Assembly: GCF_014203355.1 (NCBI RefSeq)
Contig: NZ_JACHIR010000001.1
Span: forward strand, 2,172,038 to 2,236,037
DNA: 64,000 bases
Reading direction: 5' to 3'
Origin: Kutzneria kofuensis
Lineage (GTDB): Bacteria; Actinomycetota; Actinomycetes; Mycobacteriales; Pseudonocardiaceae
Shown: piece after piece, positions 43,445 to 51,131 of the stretch
Position numbering within the stretch: the stretch's first letter is position 1
Layout of the letters: the number at the start of each line of letters is the position of its first letter
Notes under the pieces: model-generated
What the model saw: the letters and a program-made list of their open reading frames with translations, nothing else
Database searches by the model: none
What the model was told of the DNA's origin: nothing
Translations under genes and position numbers: made by a program

Positions 43445-43930
43445 TCAGCGGCGCGGCGCCGGGCCCGCCTGGTCGGTCAGCATGCGCAGGCCGCTGACCA
43501 GGCCGCCGGCCAGGTTGCCCTCCTTGAAGGAGGCCACCATGCTCATCACGGCCAGCTTGCAGCCGCGGTCGGGCAGCCGGCGGTGCGACTCCTCGCCGGT
43601 CACGATCTCGACGGCGCGCTGCCCCGGCGACACGGCGATCAGCACCGCGTGTGTGGGCCGCGGGGTCTGCGCGTGCAGCTCCTCGGCGGCCTTGCGGGTG
43701 TCGTCACCGTCCAGCTCGCCCAGGTAGACGCTGAAGTCGAGGCCGGTCTCCCGGCTGGACAGGGTCAGCGCCTCGTCCAGCTGCGCCAGCTCGGAGGAAC
43801 GGAACGGCAGGGTCGGCGGCTTGGGCTTCTGCTCGGTGGCGACCGAGATCCGGCCGTCGGCCATCAGTGCCTCGCCGTAGCCGAGCTCGACGTCCTCGGC
43901 GTCCCGCTGCACGATCTCACCAGTTGCCAC
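43445..43930 (-). CDS. DUF5130-like protein (Rv2468c-like)
   Basis: A 161-residue conserved actinobacterial protein. Recognisable segments are LSSRETGLDFSVYLGELDGD, HAVLIAVSPGQRAVEIVTGE and a helical end LAVMSMVASFKEGNLAGGLV. The middle resembles TPM/YgcG-type domains. No signal peptide or transmembrane helix is seen. The start is a GTG at 43930, five bases past GGGGAGG; a GTG two codons earlier abuts that site. The start overlaps the end of the CtaJ-like gene upstream, so they are coupled. Confidence 0.8.
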   Translation of the reverse strand: MATGEIVQRDAEDVELGYGEALMADGRISVATEQKPKPPTLPFRSSELAQLDEALTLSSRETGLDFSVYLGELDGDDTRKAAEELHAQTPRPTHAVLIAVSPGQRAVEIVTGEESHRRLPDRGCKLAVMSMVASFKEGNLAGGLVSGLRMLTDQAGPAPRR

Positions 43931-44180
43931 GGGCACCTCCCCGTGCGGTCGGCGCGGGCTCGCCGGCCTCGCCCTGCTCCAGCGCGGTGTGCGCGGAGGG
44001 GGCGTGGGCGCCGACGCCCGCGGGGTTGGCGGTCCACCACACTGGCGCGTAACCCCACTCCTGGCCTGCCTGGTACCGGGGGGTACGCGCGAACTTAGGC
44101 CACAGCGTCAGCAACGCGATCACGCCGTACACGCACAGCGGGATCAGCGCGAAGACGAGGAGGGTGTCCACGACGTTCAC
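43917..44180 (-). CDS. ctaJ: Small membrane protein resembling cytochrome aa3 subunit CtaJ
   Basis: An 87-residue protein with one N-terminal helix (LLVFALIPLCVYGVIALLTL), a basic WPKFARTPRYQAGQEW segment and a polar tail. Between pepN and the HNH gene, mycobacteria encode, as I recall, a small protein described as an accessory subunit (CtaJ) of the bcc-aa3 supercomplex, and this gene's position and layout match. That identification rests on memory of synteny and general layout. It overlaps the following DUF5130-like gene by 14 bases. ATG at 44180. Confidence 0.65.
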   Translation of the reverse strand: MNVVDTLLVFALIPLCVYGVIALLTLWPKFARTPRYQAGQEWGYAPVWWTANPAGVGAHAPSAHTALEQGEAGEPAPTARGGARGNW

Positions 44181-44397
44181 GGGGACCTACGGTAGCCGAG
44201 CCCTCCGCACCGCGCGTCACCGGCCGTCCTGGTCTGGGGCGATGCCCACGCCCGAACGGGCAGGATCCGCGGCGAAGTGACCACACCGTTGCCGATGACA
44301 GGGCGTGAAAGTGATCATCGGCACGCACTCTTGTGGCCGAACGTGCTGCGCCGAACGGACCCGGGGTCAGCGACACGAATGCCGCCGGTTTGGCGGC

Positions 44398-44426
44398 TTG
44401 TCCTGACCGGCCAATCAAGATTAGCT
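44398..44426 (+). promoter_or_regulatory. Possible promoter for the GIRVN-repeat peptide gene
   Basis: TTGTCC (44398-44403) and TTAGCT (44421-44426), separated by 17 bases, resemble -35/-10 elements. They lie about 70 bases before the peptide start. This is a weak, pattern-based call. Confidence 0.3.
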
Positions 44427-44498
44427 TTCACCTATACGGGTCTTGCGGAGCAATGGCCTTGCCTGAAAGCCACCCCGAACCTCCCAGGAGGGCACGCC

Positions 44499-44768
44499 AT
44501 GTACACGCCGAACCTCCCCACCACGGTCGCGACTGTCACCCGATCGAGTGAAGAGATGCGTACCGTGCTCACGCTGGTGTCGGGCATCCGGGTGAACAAG
44601 TCCACCCTTGTCCACCGTGGCATTCGGGTGAATGGCCGCGACGGGATCCGCGTCAACCGCGAGGGCATCCGCGTGAACCGGGACGGGATCCGCGTCAACC
44701 GGGCCGCCGCCGACCGAGCGGGGATCCGGGTGAACCGGGACGGCATCCGGGTCAACCGCGCGGCCTGA
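44499..44768 (+). CDS. 89-residue peptide with seven GIRVN repeats
   Basis: This small protein belongs to no family I recognise. Residues 1-28 (MYTPNLPTTVATVTRSSEEM, then RTVLTLVS) are leader-like. From residue 29 to the end, GIRVN recurs seven times (29, 41, 49, 56, 63, 75, 82), mostly as GIRVNR(D/E) in 7-8 residue steps. There is no Cys, and almost no Ser or Thr in the repeats. AGGAGG lies 7 bases before the ATG, the best ribosome site in the region, and a 13-bp-stem terminator follows the stop by 12 bases. It is therefore a complete, isolated transcription unit. A multi-core peptide precursor or a repetitive structural protein are both possible. No maturation enzyme is adjacent, though a prolyl oligopeptidase is encoded 0.9 kb away. 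Confidence 0.8.
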   Translation: MYTPNLPTTVATVTRSSEEMRTVLTLVSGIRVNKSTLVHRGIRVNGRDGIRVNREGIRVNRDGIRVNRAAADRAGIRVNRDGIRVNRAA

Positions 44769-44780
44769 TCACAGACTTCC

Positions 44781-44824
44781 AACGAGTGGCGGCCCGGGTG
44801 GAAACGCCCGAGCCGCCACTCGTT
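44781..44824. terminator. Terminator after the GIRVN peptide gene
   Basis: A perfect 13-bp stem (44781-44793 with 44812-44824; arm AACGAGTGGCGGC) has an inner CGGG/CCCG pairing. It lies between the peptide gene and the convergent HNH gene and could serve both. Confidence 0.85.
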
Positions 44825-44862
44825 CGTCGAAGAACTGGTTTACCTGGACGAACCGCTCCGGC

Positions 44863-45546
44863 TCACGCCGCGGGCTCGCCCAGGTATGGCAGCCATTGGG
44901 GGTCGGCGTCGGCCACGCCCGCGAGCAGCCGCCAGTGCGGCCCACGCGGCGCGGTCGGCACGACCAACAGCCTCCATCCCAGTTCGGACAGCATCTTGTC
45001 GGCCTTGCGATGGTTGCACTTGGCACAGCAGGCCACGCAGTTGGTCCAGCTGTGGGCACCCCCGCGCGAGCGCGGCACGACGTGATCGATAGTCTCTGCC
45101 CGCCCGCCGCAGTACGCGCAGCGGTAGCGGTCCCGGTGCATCAGCCCGGCCCTGGTCAGCGGCACCCGTCCGCGGTAGGGGACCCGGACGTAGCTGGACA
45201 GCCGGATCACCGAGGGCACCACGACGCTGGCAGTGGAGGAATGCAGGATCAGACCGGCCGAGTCACCGTGCACGACCTCGGCCTTGCCACACACCACCAG
45301 CACCACGGCCCGCCGCAGCGGTAACGCCGTCAGCGGCTCGAACGTGGCGTTGAGCAGGAGCACCCGCCTTCGACCCCAACTCGGCCCTCCCGGCGCACCA
45401 CGCGCCCGGTCCTGGCCGACCCGGTCCGGATCCACGCTGGATACGTGGCCGCTGACCTGGGTCTGGGCAGGAATTTGAGACAGAGGGACCCGCGGCGCCA
45501 CTCCCGATCTGGGGGCGCCGATCGGAGTCGGTTGTCGGTCGGGCAC
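44863..45546 (-). CDS. HNH endonuclease (Rv2469c-like)
   Basis: A 227-residue protein with a C-terminal HNH domain. The zinc CxxC pairs are CAYCGG and CAKCNHRK, and the catalytic segment is TIDHVVPRSRGGAHSWTNCV. A central domain (VLLLNATFEPLTALPLRRAV) is typical of the widespread actinobacterial HNH proteins of unknown role. The GTG at 45546 has GGAGG 7 bases upstream; earlier frame sequence is poor. The first 50 residues look disordered. It diverges from the prolyl oligopeptidase gene, with a 14-bp palindrome between them. Confidence 0.88.
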   Translation of the reverse strand: MPDRQPTPIGAPRSGVAPRVPLSQIPAQTQVSGHVSSVDPDRVGQDRARGAPGGPSWGRRRVLLLNATFEPLTALPLRRAVVLVVCGKAEVVHGDSAGLILHSSTASVVVPSVIRLSSYVRVPYRGRVPLTRAGLMHRDRYRCAYCGGRAETIDHVVPRSRGGAHSWTNCVACCAKCNHRKADKMLSELGWRLLVVPTAPRGPHWRLLAGVADADPQWLPYLGEPAA

Positions 45547-45610
45547 GCGACCACCTCCACCGGTGCAGCCATAGTCGACCACACTTGACCCGTTCAACGC
45601 ACGTGTGATG

Positions 45611-45624
45611 CATGACATGTCATG
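45611..45624. promoter_or_regulatory. 14-bp perfect palindrome CATGACATGTCATG
   Basis: It is centred in the 152-base gap between divergent HNH and prolyl-oligopeptidase genes, 65 bases before the HNH start and 75 before the peptidase start. A regulator dimer could use it to control both. Confidence 0.5.
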
Positions 45625-45698
45625 AACCCGTCGTGAAATCCATGGTGAACCGTGGCCTAACGGCGATCGTTTTCACCTAGGTCGCTACCCTTCGGCAG

Positions 45699-47825
45699 AT
45701 GACGGAGGCTCTCCCCCATTCGACGGCGTCCTATCCACCGGCCGAGCGGCTGCCGCTCGTGGAGGACCTGCACGGTCACGCTGTGTCCGACCCCTACCGC
45801 TGGTTGGAGGACCCGGCCGACGAGCGCACCATCGCCTGGTCGGCGGCACAGGACGCGCTCACACAGTCGTGGCTGACGGCGCTGCCCGGCCGTGACGCGC
45901 TGCGCGGGCGGCTGGAGCGGCTGATGGCGGCCGGCAGCGTGGGAGCACCCGTCTGGCGTAACGGCCGCGCGTTCTTCACCCGCCGCGACCCCGGCCAGGA
46001 CCACGCCGCGCTGTGGCTACGTGAGCGTGACGGCAGCGAGCGCGTGCTGCTCGACGTCACCGCCCTCGACCCGTCGGGTCGCACCACCCTGGACACGTGG
46101 TCGCCGAGCCGTGAGGGTGCCCGGCTGGCGTACCAGATCTCGGTCGGCGGAAACGAGGAGTCGCTGCTGCACGTCCTGGACGTGGACAGCGGTGAGCTGC
46201 TCGACGGCCCGATCGACCGCTGCCGGTACAGCTCGGTCGGCTGGCTGCCCGGCGGCGAGGAGTTCTTCTACGTCCGCCGGCTGCCCAAGGAGGAGGTGCC
46301 GGCGGGTGAGGAGATCTTCCACTACCGCGTGTGGCGCCACCGCGTCGGCACGGACGCCGCCTCCGACGTCAACGTGCACGGCGACGGCATGGACCCCACG
46401 TACTACTTCACGCTGCACACCTCTGAGGACGGCCACTGGCTGATCGTCGACGGCCGTCGCGGCACCACGCAGCGCGAGGCCGTGTGGATCGCCGACCTCA
46501 CGGCTGACGAACTCGTGATCAACGAGGTCGTGCCGGACGAGGGTGGCGCGCGCTGCAACGCGTGGGTCGCCGGCGACGGCCGCCTGTACCTGCTGACGAC
46601 GTTGGACGCCCCGCGCGGGCGGCTGTGCGTCACTGACCCGCGCCGGCCCGGCCGTGAGCACTGGACCGAGCTGGTAGCCGAAGAGGCCGACTCCGTGCTG
46701 GAGAACGCCGAGTGGGTACGCGGCGCGGATGAGGGCGCCCACCTTGTGCTGCAGCGCACCCGACACGCCGTGTCGGAACTGCACCTGCACGAGCCCGCGA
46801 CCGGCGTGCACGTGGGAGAGGTGCCGCTGCCGAGCAAGGGCAGCCTGCACGGGCTCACCATGACTGACGCGCGGACCACTGGCCGCGAGGGCGTCATCTG
46901 GTTCGGCTGGACCGACTTCACGACGCCGACGTGCGTGCGCACCTACCGTCTCGGCGCTGACGACACCGAACTGTGGGCAGCGGCGCCCGGTGCGGTCGAG
47001 GTGTCGGACGTGCGTACCGAGCAGATCGAGTACGTCTCCAAGGACGGCACCGTCGTGCGCATGTTCGTCGTGTCGCAGCACGGTCGCCCGAACCAACCGC
47101 TGCCGACGCTCATCACCGGCTACGGCGGCTTCGCCCTCACGCGTCGTCCCGGCTACAACAGCAACGCCCTGGCCTGGGTGCAGTCCGGCGGCGTGTGGGT
47201 CCTCGTGTCGCTGCGCGGCGGCGGCGAGGAGGGCGAGCAGTGGCACCAGGCCGGCATGCGTGACCGCAAGCAGAACGTGTTCGACGACTTCCACGCCGCC
47301 GCCGAGTACCTCATCCGCCGCGGCTGGACCACGCCGGAGCAGTTGGCGATCACCGGCGGCTCCAACGGTGGTCTGCTTGTCGGAGCGGCGTTGACCCAAA
47401 GGCCGGAGCTGTACCGCGCGGTGGTGTGTTCCGCACCACTGCTGGACATGGTGCGCTACGAGCGGTTTCTGCTGGGCAGGCTGTGGGCGGAGGAGTACGG
47501 CAGCGCCGCCGTGCCCGACGAGCTGGCTTGGCTGCTCGCCTACTCCCCGTACCATCGGGTGATCGAGGAGGTCGAGTACCCGGCCGTGCTGTTCGCCGTG
47601 TTCGAGTCGGACAGCAGGGTGGACCCGAACCACGCCCGCAAGATGTGCGCAGCGTTGCAGCACGCCACCAGCGCGGACCCCACCAAGCACCCGGTGCTGA
47701 TCCGCCGCGAGACCGAGGTCGGTCACGCGGCCCGGTCGGTGTCGCGCAGCGTGGCGCTCGCCGTCGACGAACTCGGCTTCCTCGCCCATCAGGTCGGCTT
47801 GGAGCTGGAGGAACTGACTACATGA
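45699..47825 (+). CDS. Prolyl oligopeptidase (S9A) family peptidase
   Basis: A 708-residue serine peptidase with no signal peptide, so probably cytoplasmic. An N-terminal entry PVEDLHG-type segment (VEDLHGHAVSDPYRWLED) leads into a seven-bladed propeller (about 70-430) and an alpha/beta-hydrolase domain. Catalytic residues are S555 (GGSNGG), D642 (SRVDPNHA) and H676 (VGHAARS). The family cleaves peptides shorter than about 30 residues; some members process modified peptides. It overlaps the MscS gene by four bases (ATGA) and is coupled to it. ATG at 45699. Confidence 0.92.
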   Translation: MTEALPHSTASYPPAERLPLVEDLHGHAVSDPYRWLEDPADERTIAWSAAQDALTQSWLTALPGRDALRGRLERLMAAGSVGAPVWRNGRAFFTRRDPGQDHAALWLRERDGSERVLLDVTALDPSGRTTLDTWSPSREGARLAYQISVGGNEESLLHVLDVDSGELLDGPIDRCRYSSVGWLPGGEEFFYVRRLPKEEVPAGEEIFHYRVWRHRVGTDAASDVNVHGDGMDPTYYFTLHTSEDGHWLIVDGRRGTTQREAVWIADLTADELVINEVVPDEGGARCNAWVAGDGRLYLLTTLDAPRGRLCVTDPRRPGREHWTELVAEEADSVLENAEWVRGADEGAHLVLQRTRHAVSELHLHEPATGVHVGEVPLPSKGSLHGLTMTDARTTGREGVIWFGWTDFTTPTCVRTYRLGADDTELWAAAPGAVEVSDVRTEQIEYVSKDGTVVRMFVVSQHGRPNQPLPTLITGYGGFALTRRPGYNSNALAWVQSGGVWVLVSLRGGGEEGEQWHQAGMRDRKQNVFDDFHAAAEYLIRRGWTTPEQLAITGGSNGGLLVGAALTQRPELYRAVVCSAPLLDMVRYERFLLGRLWAEEYGSAAVPDELAWLLAYSPYHRVIEEVEYPAVLFAVFESDSRVDPNHARKMCAALQHATSADPTKHPVLIRRETEVGHAARSVSRSVALAVDELGFLAHQVGLELEELTT

Positions 47826-48808
47826 CCGGGCAGGGCAACAACGTGGTCGCGGCGGCGAGCTGGTTCGCCGACAACTGGCCGTTGTTAGTCACTGGCGCCA
47901 TCCAAGTCGTGGTCATCGTGGCGCTCGCCGTGGTGATCCGGCTGGTGGTCCACCGGATGATCGACAAGTTCACCCAGGGCAACGGCGACATGCCCCCGCT
48001 GCTCAAGCCGTTGAAGGAGCGGGCCCAGCAGCTGCCCGCGCCGCAGCGGTCGGAGCGGCGCCGGCAGCGGGCCATGACCATCGGCTCGGTGCTCAAGTCG
48101 CTGACCACGTTGTTGACCTACGGGATCGCGTTCCTGACGATCCTGACCCAGCTCGGCTTCAACATCACGCCGATCATCGCCTCGGCCGGCGTGCTGGGTG
48201 TCGCGATCGGCTTCGGCGCGCAGTCGCTGGTCCGTGACTTCCTGTCCGGCGTCTTCATGATGCTGGAGGACCAGTACGGCGTCGGCGACGTGATCGACGC
48301 CGGGCAGGCCAGTGGCACCGTCGAGGCCGTCGGCCTGCGGGTGACCACGCTGCGTGACGTCAACGGCACCGTCTGGTACGTGCGCAACGGCGAGATCGTC
48401 CGCATCGGCAACTCCAGCCAGGGCTTCGCCGTCGCCGTCGTGGACGTGCCCCTCAACCACGGCAACGTGGACGACGCACTGGCTGTGCTGGGCGAGACCG
48501 CCGAGGCCGCGGTGCAGGAGGCGCCGCTCGCCGACGACGTGATGGACGCGCCGCAGGTGCTCGGCATCGAGAAGGTCACCCCGGAGGGCCTCACGCTGCG
48601 GCTGACCGTCAAGGTGCGGCCCGGTCGGCAGTGGGCGACGCAGCGGGCGCTGCGGGCCCGGGTCATGGCCGCTTTCGTGGCCGCCGGCATCGAGCCGCCG
48701 TTCGTGCGCACCCCGCCCAAGGTGGAGGACGAGCCCAAGAAGCCGGCGCCGGCCCGGCCGCGCGCCAACGGCTTCGACGACACCAAGTCGTCCGACCTGG
48801 GCGGCTGA
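47822..48808 (+). CDS. MscS-family mechanosensitive channel
   Basis: A 328-residue small-conductance channel. A first helix (VTGAIQVVVIVALAVVIRLVV) precedes the pore-lining helix region GVLGVAIGFGAQSLVRDFLS, the MscS hallmark. A cytoplasmic beta-domain follows (VGDVIDAGQASGTVEAVGLR, TLRDVNGTVWYVRNGEI) and a C-terminal alpha/beta domain. A Pro/Lys/Arg-rich tail ends the chain. It relieves turgor on osmotic downshock in known members. It is coupled to the upstream peptidase and 21 bases ahead of the haemoglobin gene. Confidence 0.92.
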   Translation: MTGQGNNVVAAASWFADNWPLLVTGAIQVVVIVALAVVIRLVVHRMIDKFTQGNGDMPPLLKPLKERAQQLPAPQRSERRRQRAMTIGSVLKSLTTLLTYGIAFLTILTQLGFNITPIIASAGVLGVAIGFGAQSLVRDFLSGVFMMLEDQYGVGDVIDAGQASGTVEAVGLRVTTLRDVNGTVWYVRNGEIVRIGNSSQGFAVAVVDVPLNHGNVDDALAVLGETAEAAVQEAPLADDVMDAPQVLGIEKVTPEGLTLRLTVKVRPGRQWATQRALRARVMAAFVAAGIEPPFVRTPPKVEDEPKKPAPARPRANGFDDTKSSDLGG

Positions 48809-48829
48809 GGTTCGCCCGCGAGTGCGAGG

Positions 48830-49222
48830 ATGAAAGACGTGGGAACGCCGCAGAACTTCTACGAGGCCGTCGGCGGCGAGGAGACGTTCCGCCGCATCGT
48901 CGGCCGCTTCTACGCCGAGGTCGCCAAGGACGAGGTGCTCCGCCCGCTGTACCCGGAGGAGGACCTCGGGCCGGCCGAGGAACGTCTGCGGCTGTTCCTG
49001 ATCCAGTACTGGGGTGGTCCGCACACGTACTCCGACCAGCGCGGGCACCCCCGGCTGCGGATGCGGCACGCACCGTTCACGATCGGCCCGATCGAGCGGG
49101 ACGCCTGGCTGCGGTGCATGCGGATCGCCGTCGACGAGGAGCGGCTGCCCGAGCCGGAGCGCACGCAGCTGTGGGAGTACCTGGAGATGGCGGCGAACAG
49201 TCTGCTGAACACCTGGGTGTGA
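48830..49222 (+). CDS. glbO: Group II truncated haemoglobin
   Basis: A 130-residue 2/2 haemoglobin of the GlbO group. It has [20 protein letters not shown] at helix A/B, the [19 protein letters not shown] segment with group II distal-site Trp/Tyr features, and the proximal His in MRHAPFTIG. In mycobacteria it binds O2 and CO and is linked to respiration or peroxide defence. It follows MscS closely and may share its transcript. ATG at 48830. Confidence 0.94.
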   Translation: MKDVGTPQNFYEAVGGEETFRRIVGRFYAEVAKDEVLRPLYPEEDLGPAEERLRLFLIQYWGGPHTYSDQRGHPRLRMRHAPFTIGPIERDAWLRCMRIAVDEERLPEPERTQLWEYLEMAANSLLNTWV

Positions 49223-49324
49223 GGTCCCGGTGAGAACGATCACTGGGCGGCTGACCACGGTTTTCCGCCTGGCGTAACCCATTAGGGGACAACCAATCCC
49301 GGACGGATGGCAATATGACACCCC

Positions 49325-50920
49325 GTGCGACGATCCGCTGACGTTCATGCCGAGATCGCCGAGAAGTCGGCTTGGTGGCGCGACGCGGTCTTCTACCAGG
49401 TGTACGTCAGGTCCTTCGCGGACTCCGACGGCGACGGCGTCGGCGACCTGGAGGGCATCCGGTCCCGGCTGGGCTACCTGGAGCTGCTCGGGGTCGACGC
49501 CCTCTGGCTGACGCCGTTCTACCGGTCGCCGATGGCCGACCACGGCTACGACGTCGCCGATCCGCGGGACGTCGACCCGCTGTTCGGCGACCTGGCCGCG
49601 TTCGACCGGCTGGTCGCGGACGCGCACAACTGCGGCATCAAGGTCACCGTCGACCTCGTCCCCAACCACACCAGCGACCAGCACGAGTGGTTCCAGGCCG
49701 CGCTGCGGGCCGGGCCCGGCAGCCCCGAGCGCGAGCGGTACCACTTCCGGGAGGGTCGGGGCGGCGACGGCTCGCTGCCGCCGAACAACTGGACCAGTGT
49801 GTTCGGCGGGCCCGCGTGGACGCGGGTCGCCGACGGGCAGTGGTACCTGCACCTGTTCGCGCCGCAGCAGCCCGACCTGAACTGGACCCATCCCGAGGTT
49901 CGGGCCGACCTTGAGCGCACCCTCCGGTTCTGGCTCGACCGTGGCGCCGATGGTTTTCGTATCGACGTCGCCCACGGCATGGCCAAGCCGTACGGGCTGC
50001 CCGACATGGACCCTCGCGCCGAGATCGGCGCCGGCGTGCTGCACGACAACGCGCTCGATCCCCGGTTCGACGACGACGGCGTGCACGAGATCCACCGGAT
50101 GATCCGCAAGGTGCTCGACGAGTACCCGAACGCGATGGTCGTCGGCGAGATCTGGGTCAAGGAGAACGAGCGGTTCACCCGCTACCTGCGGGCCGACGAA
50201 CTGCACCTCGGCTTCAACTTCCGCTTGGTGGAAGCCGAGTTCGACGCCGACTCCGTGCGGTCCGCCATCGACTCCTCGCTGGCGGCCGTCGCCTACGTCG
50301 ACTCCCCCGCCACCTGGACCCTGTCCAACCACGACGTCGTCCGGCACGTCACCCGCTACGGCGACGGCTCGCTGGGCCAGAAACGGGCCAGGGCCATGGC
50401 CCTGGTCGAGCTGGCGCTGCCCGGCGTCGTGTACGTCTACAACGGCGAGGAACTCGGGCTGCCCAACGTCGAGCTGCCCGAGTGGGCGTTGCAGGACCCC
50501 ATCTGGCTTCGCTCCGGGCACACCGAGCGTGGACGCGACGGCTGCCGCGTGCCGATCCCCTGGGAGGGTGATCAGCCGCCGTTCGGCTTCTCGTCCGGGG
50601 TCGCCACCTGGCTGCCCATGCCGCACGAGTGGGCTGGGCTCACCGTCGAGTCCCAGCTCGAGGACCCCGGTTCCATGCTGTCCCTCTACCGCCAGGCACT
50701 GGAGCTCCGGAAGACCCATCCCGCCTTCGGCGGCGAGAGCCTCGAGTGGTACGGCGCTCCCCCCGGCTGCTTCGCCTTCCGTCGCAAGGGTGGCGGTCTC
50801 ATCTGCGCCCTGAACACCGGCAGCGCCCCCGTGCCACTGCCGCCGGGCCAGGTCCTGCTGGCCAGCGGTCCGATGGCCGCCGACCAGCTGCCACCGGACA
50901 CCGCCGTCTGGCTGGTCTGA
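49325..50920 (+). CDS. aglA: GH13 alpha-glucosidase
   Basis: A 531-residue family-13 glycoside hydrolase. It has the TIM-barrel start DAVFYQVYVRSFADSDGDGV (oligo-1,6-glucosidase-like), nucleophile D214 (GFRIDVAHG), acid/base E275 (VGEIWV) and D337 (LSNHDVVRH). A C-terminal beta domain is present. There is no signal peptide, so it acts on intracellular oligosaccharides such as maltose or related glucosides. The start is the GTG at 49325. The position next to glbO matches mycobacterial aglA, as I recall. Confidence 0.93.
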   Translation: MRRSADVHAEIAEKSAWWRDAVFYQVYVRSFADSDGDGVGDLEGIRSRLGYLELLGVDALWLTPFYRSPMADHGYDVADPRDVDPLFGDLAAFDRLVADAHNCGIKVTVDLVPNHTSDQHEWFQAALRAGPGSPERERYHFREGRGGDGSLPPNNWTSVFGGPAWTRVADGQWYLHLFAPQQPDLNWTHPEVRADLERTLRFWLDRGADGFRIDVAHGMAKPYGLPDMDPRAEIGAGVLHDNALDPRFDDDGVHEIHRMIRKVLDEYPNAMVVGEIWVKENERFTRYLRADELHLGFNFRLVEAEFDADSVRSAIDSSLAAVAYVDSPATWTLSNHDVVRHVTRYGDGSLGQKRARAMALVELALPGVVYVYNGEELGLPNVELPEWALQDPIWLRSGHTERGRDGCRVPIPWEGDQPPFGFSSGVATWLPMPHEWAGLTVESQLEDPGSMLSLYRQALELRKTHPAFGGESLEWYGAPPGCFAFRRKGGGLICALNTGSAPVPLPPGQVLLASGPMAADQLPPDTAVWLV

Positions 50921-51131
50921 TCGGACTCGACTCAGCCGGCTACTCGCCAGCCGTTGGCGTCCCTGTTTCCGGATGTCTACGGCCGGCTCCACGGCCCTCC
51001 GACCAAACCGGTGTTGGCCAGCCGGCCCTCCACCTCCGTCCAGGCACCTGTCGCCGCCGAGCCCCGGCTGGCCCGGCACCGTTCACCGGCAGTTACACCC
51101 GCGTTGGCACATGACGGTTAGCTTGCGCGCC

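Noticed and set aside
44432-44782. Open frame on the minus strand over the GIRVN gene, reading Arg-x-Thr-Arg-Ile/Met-Pro-Ser repeats.
   Set aside because: It mirrors the plus-strand repeats, and the plus strand has the AGGAGG site and a terminator placed for it; the minus frame has no good ribosome site.
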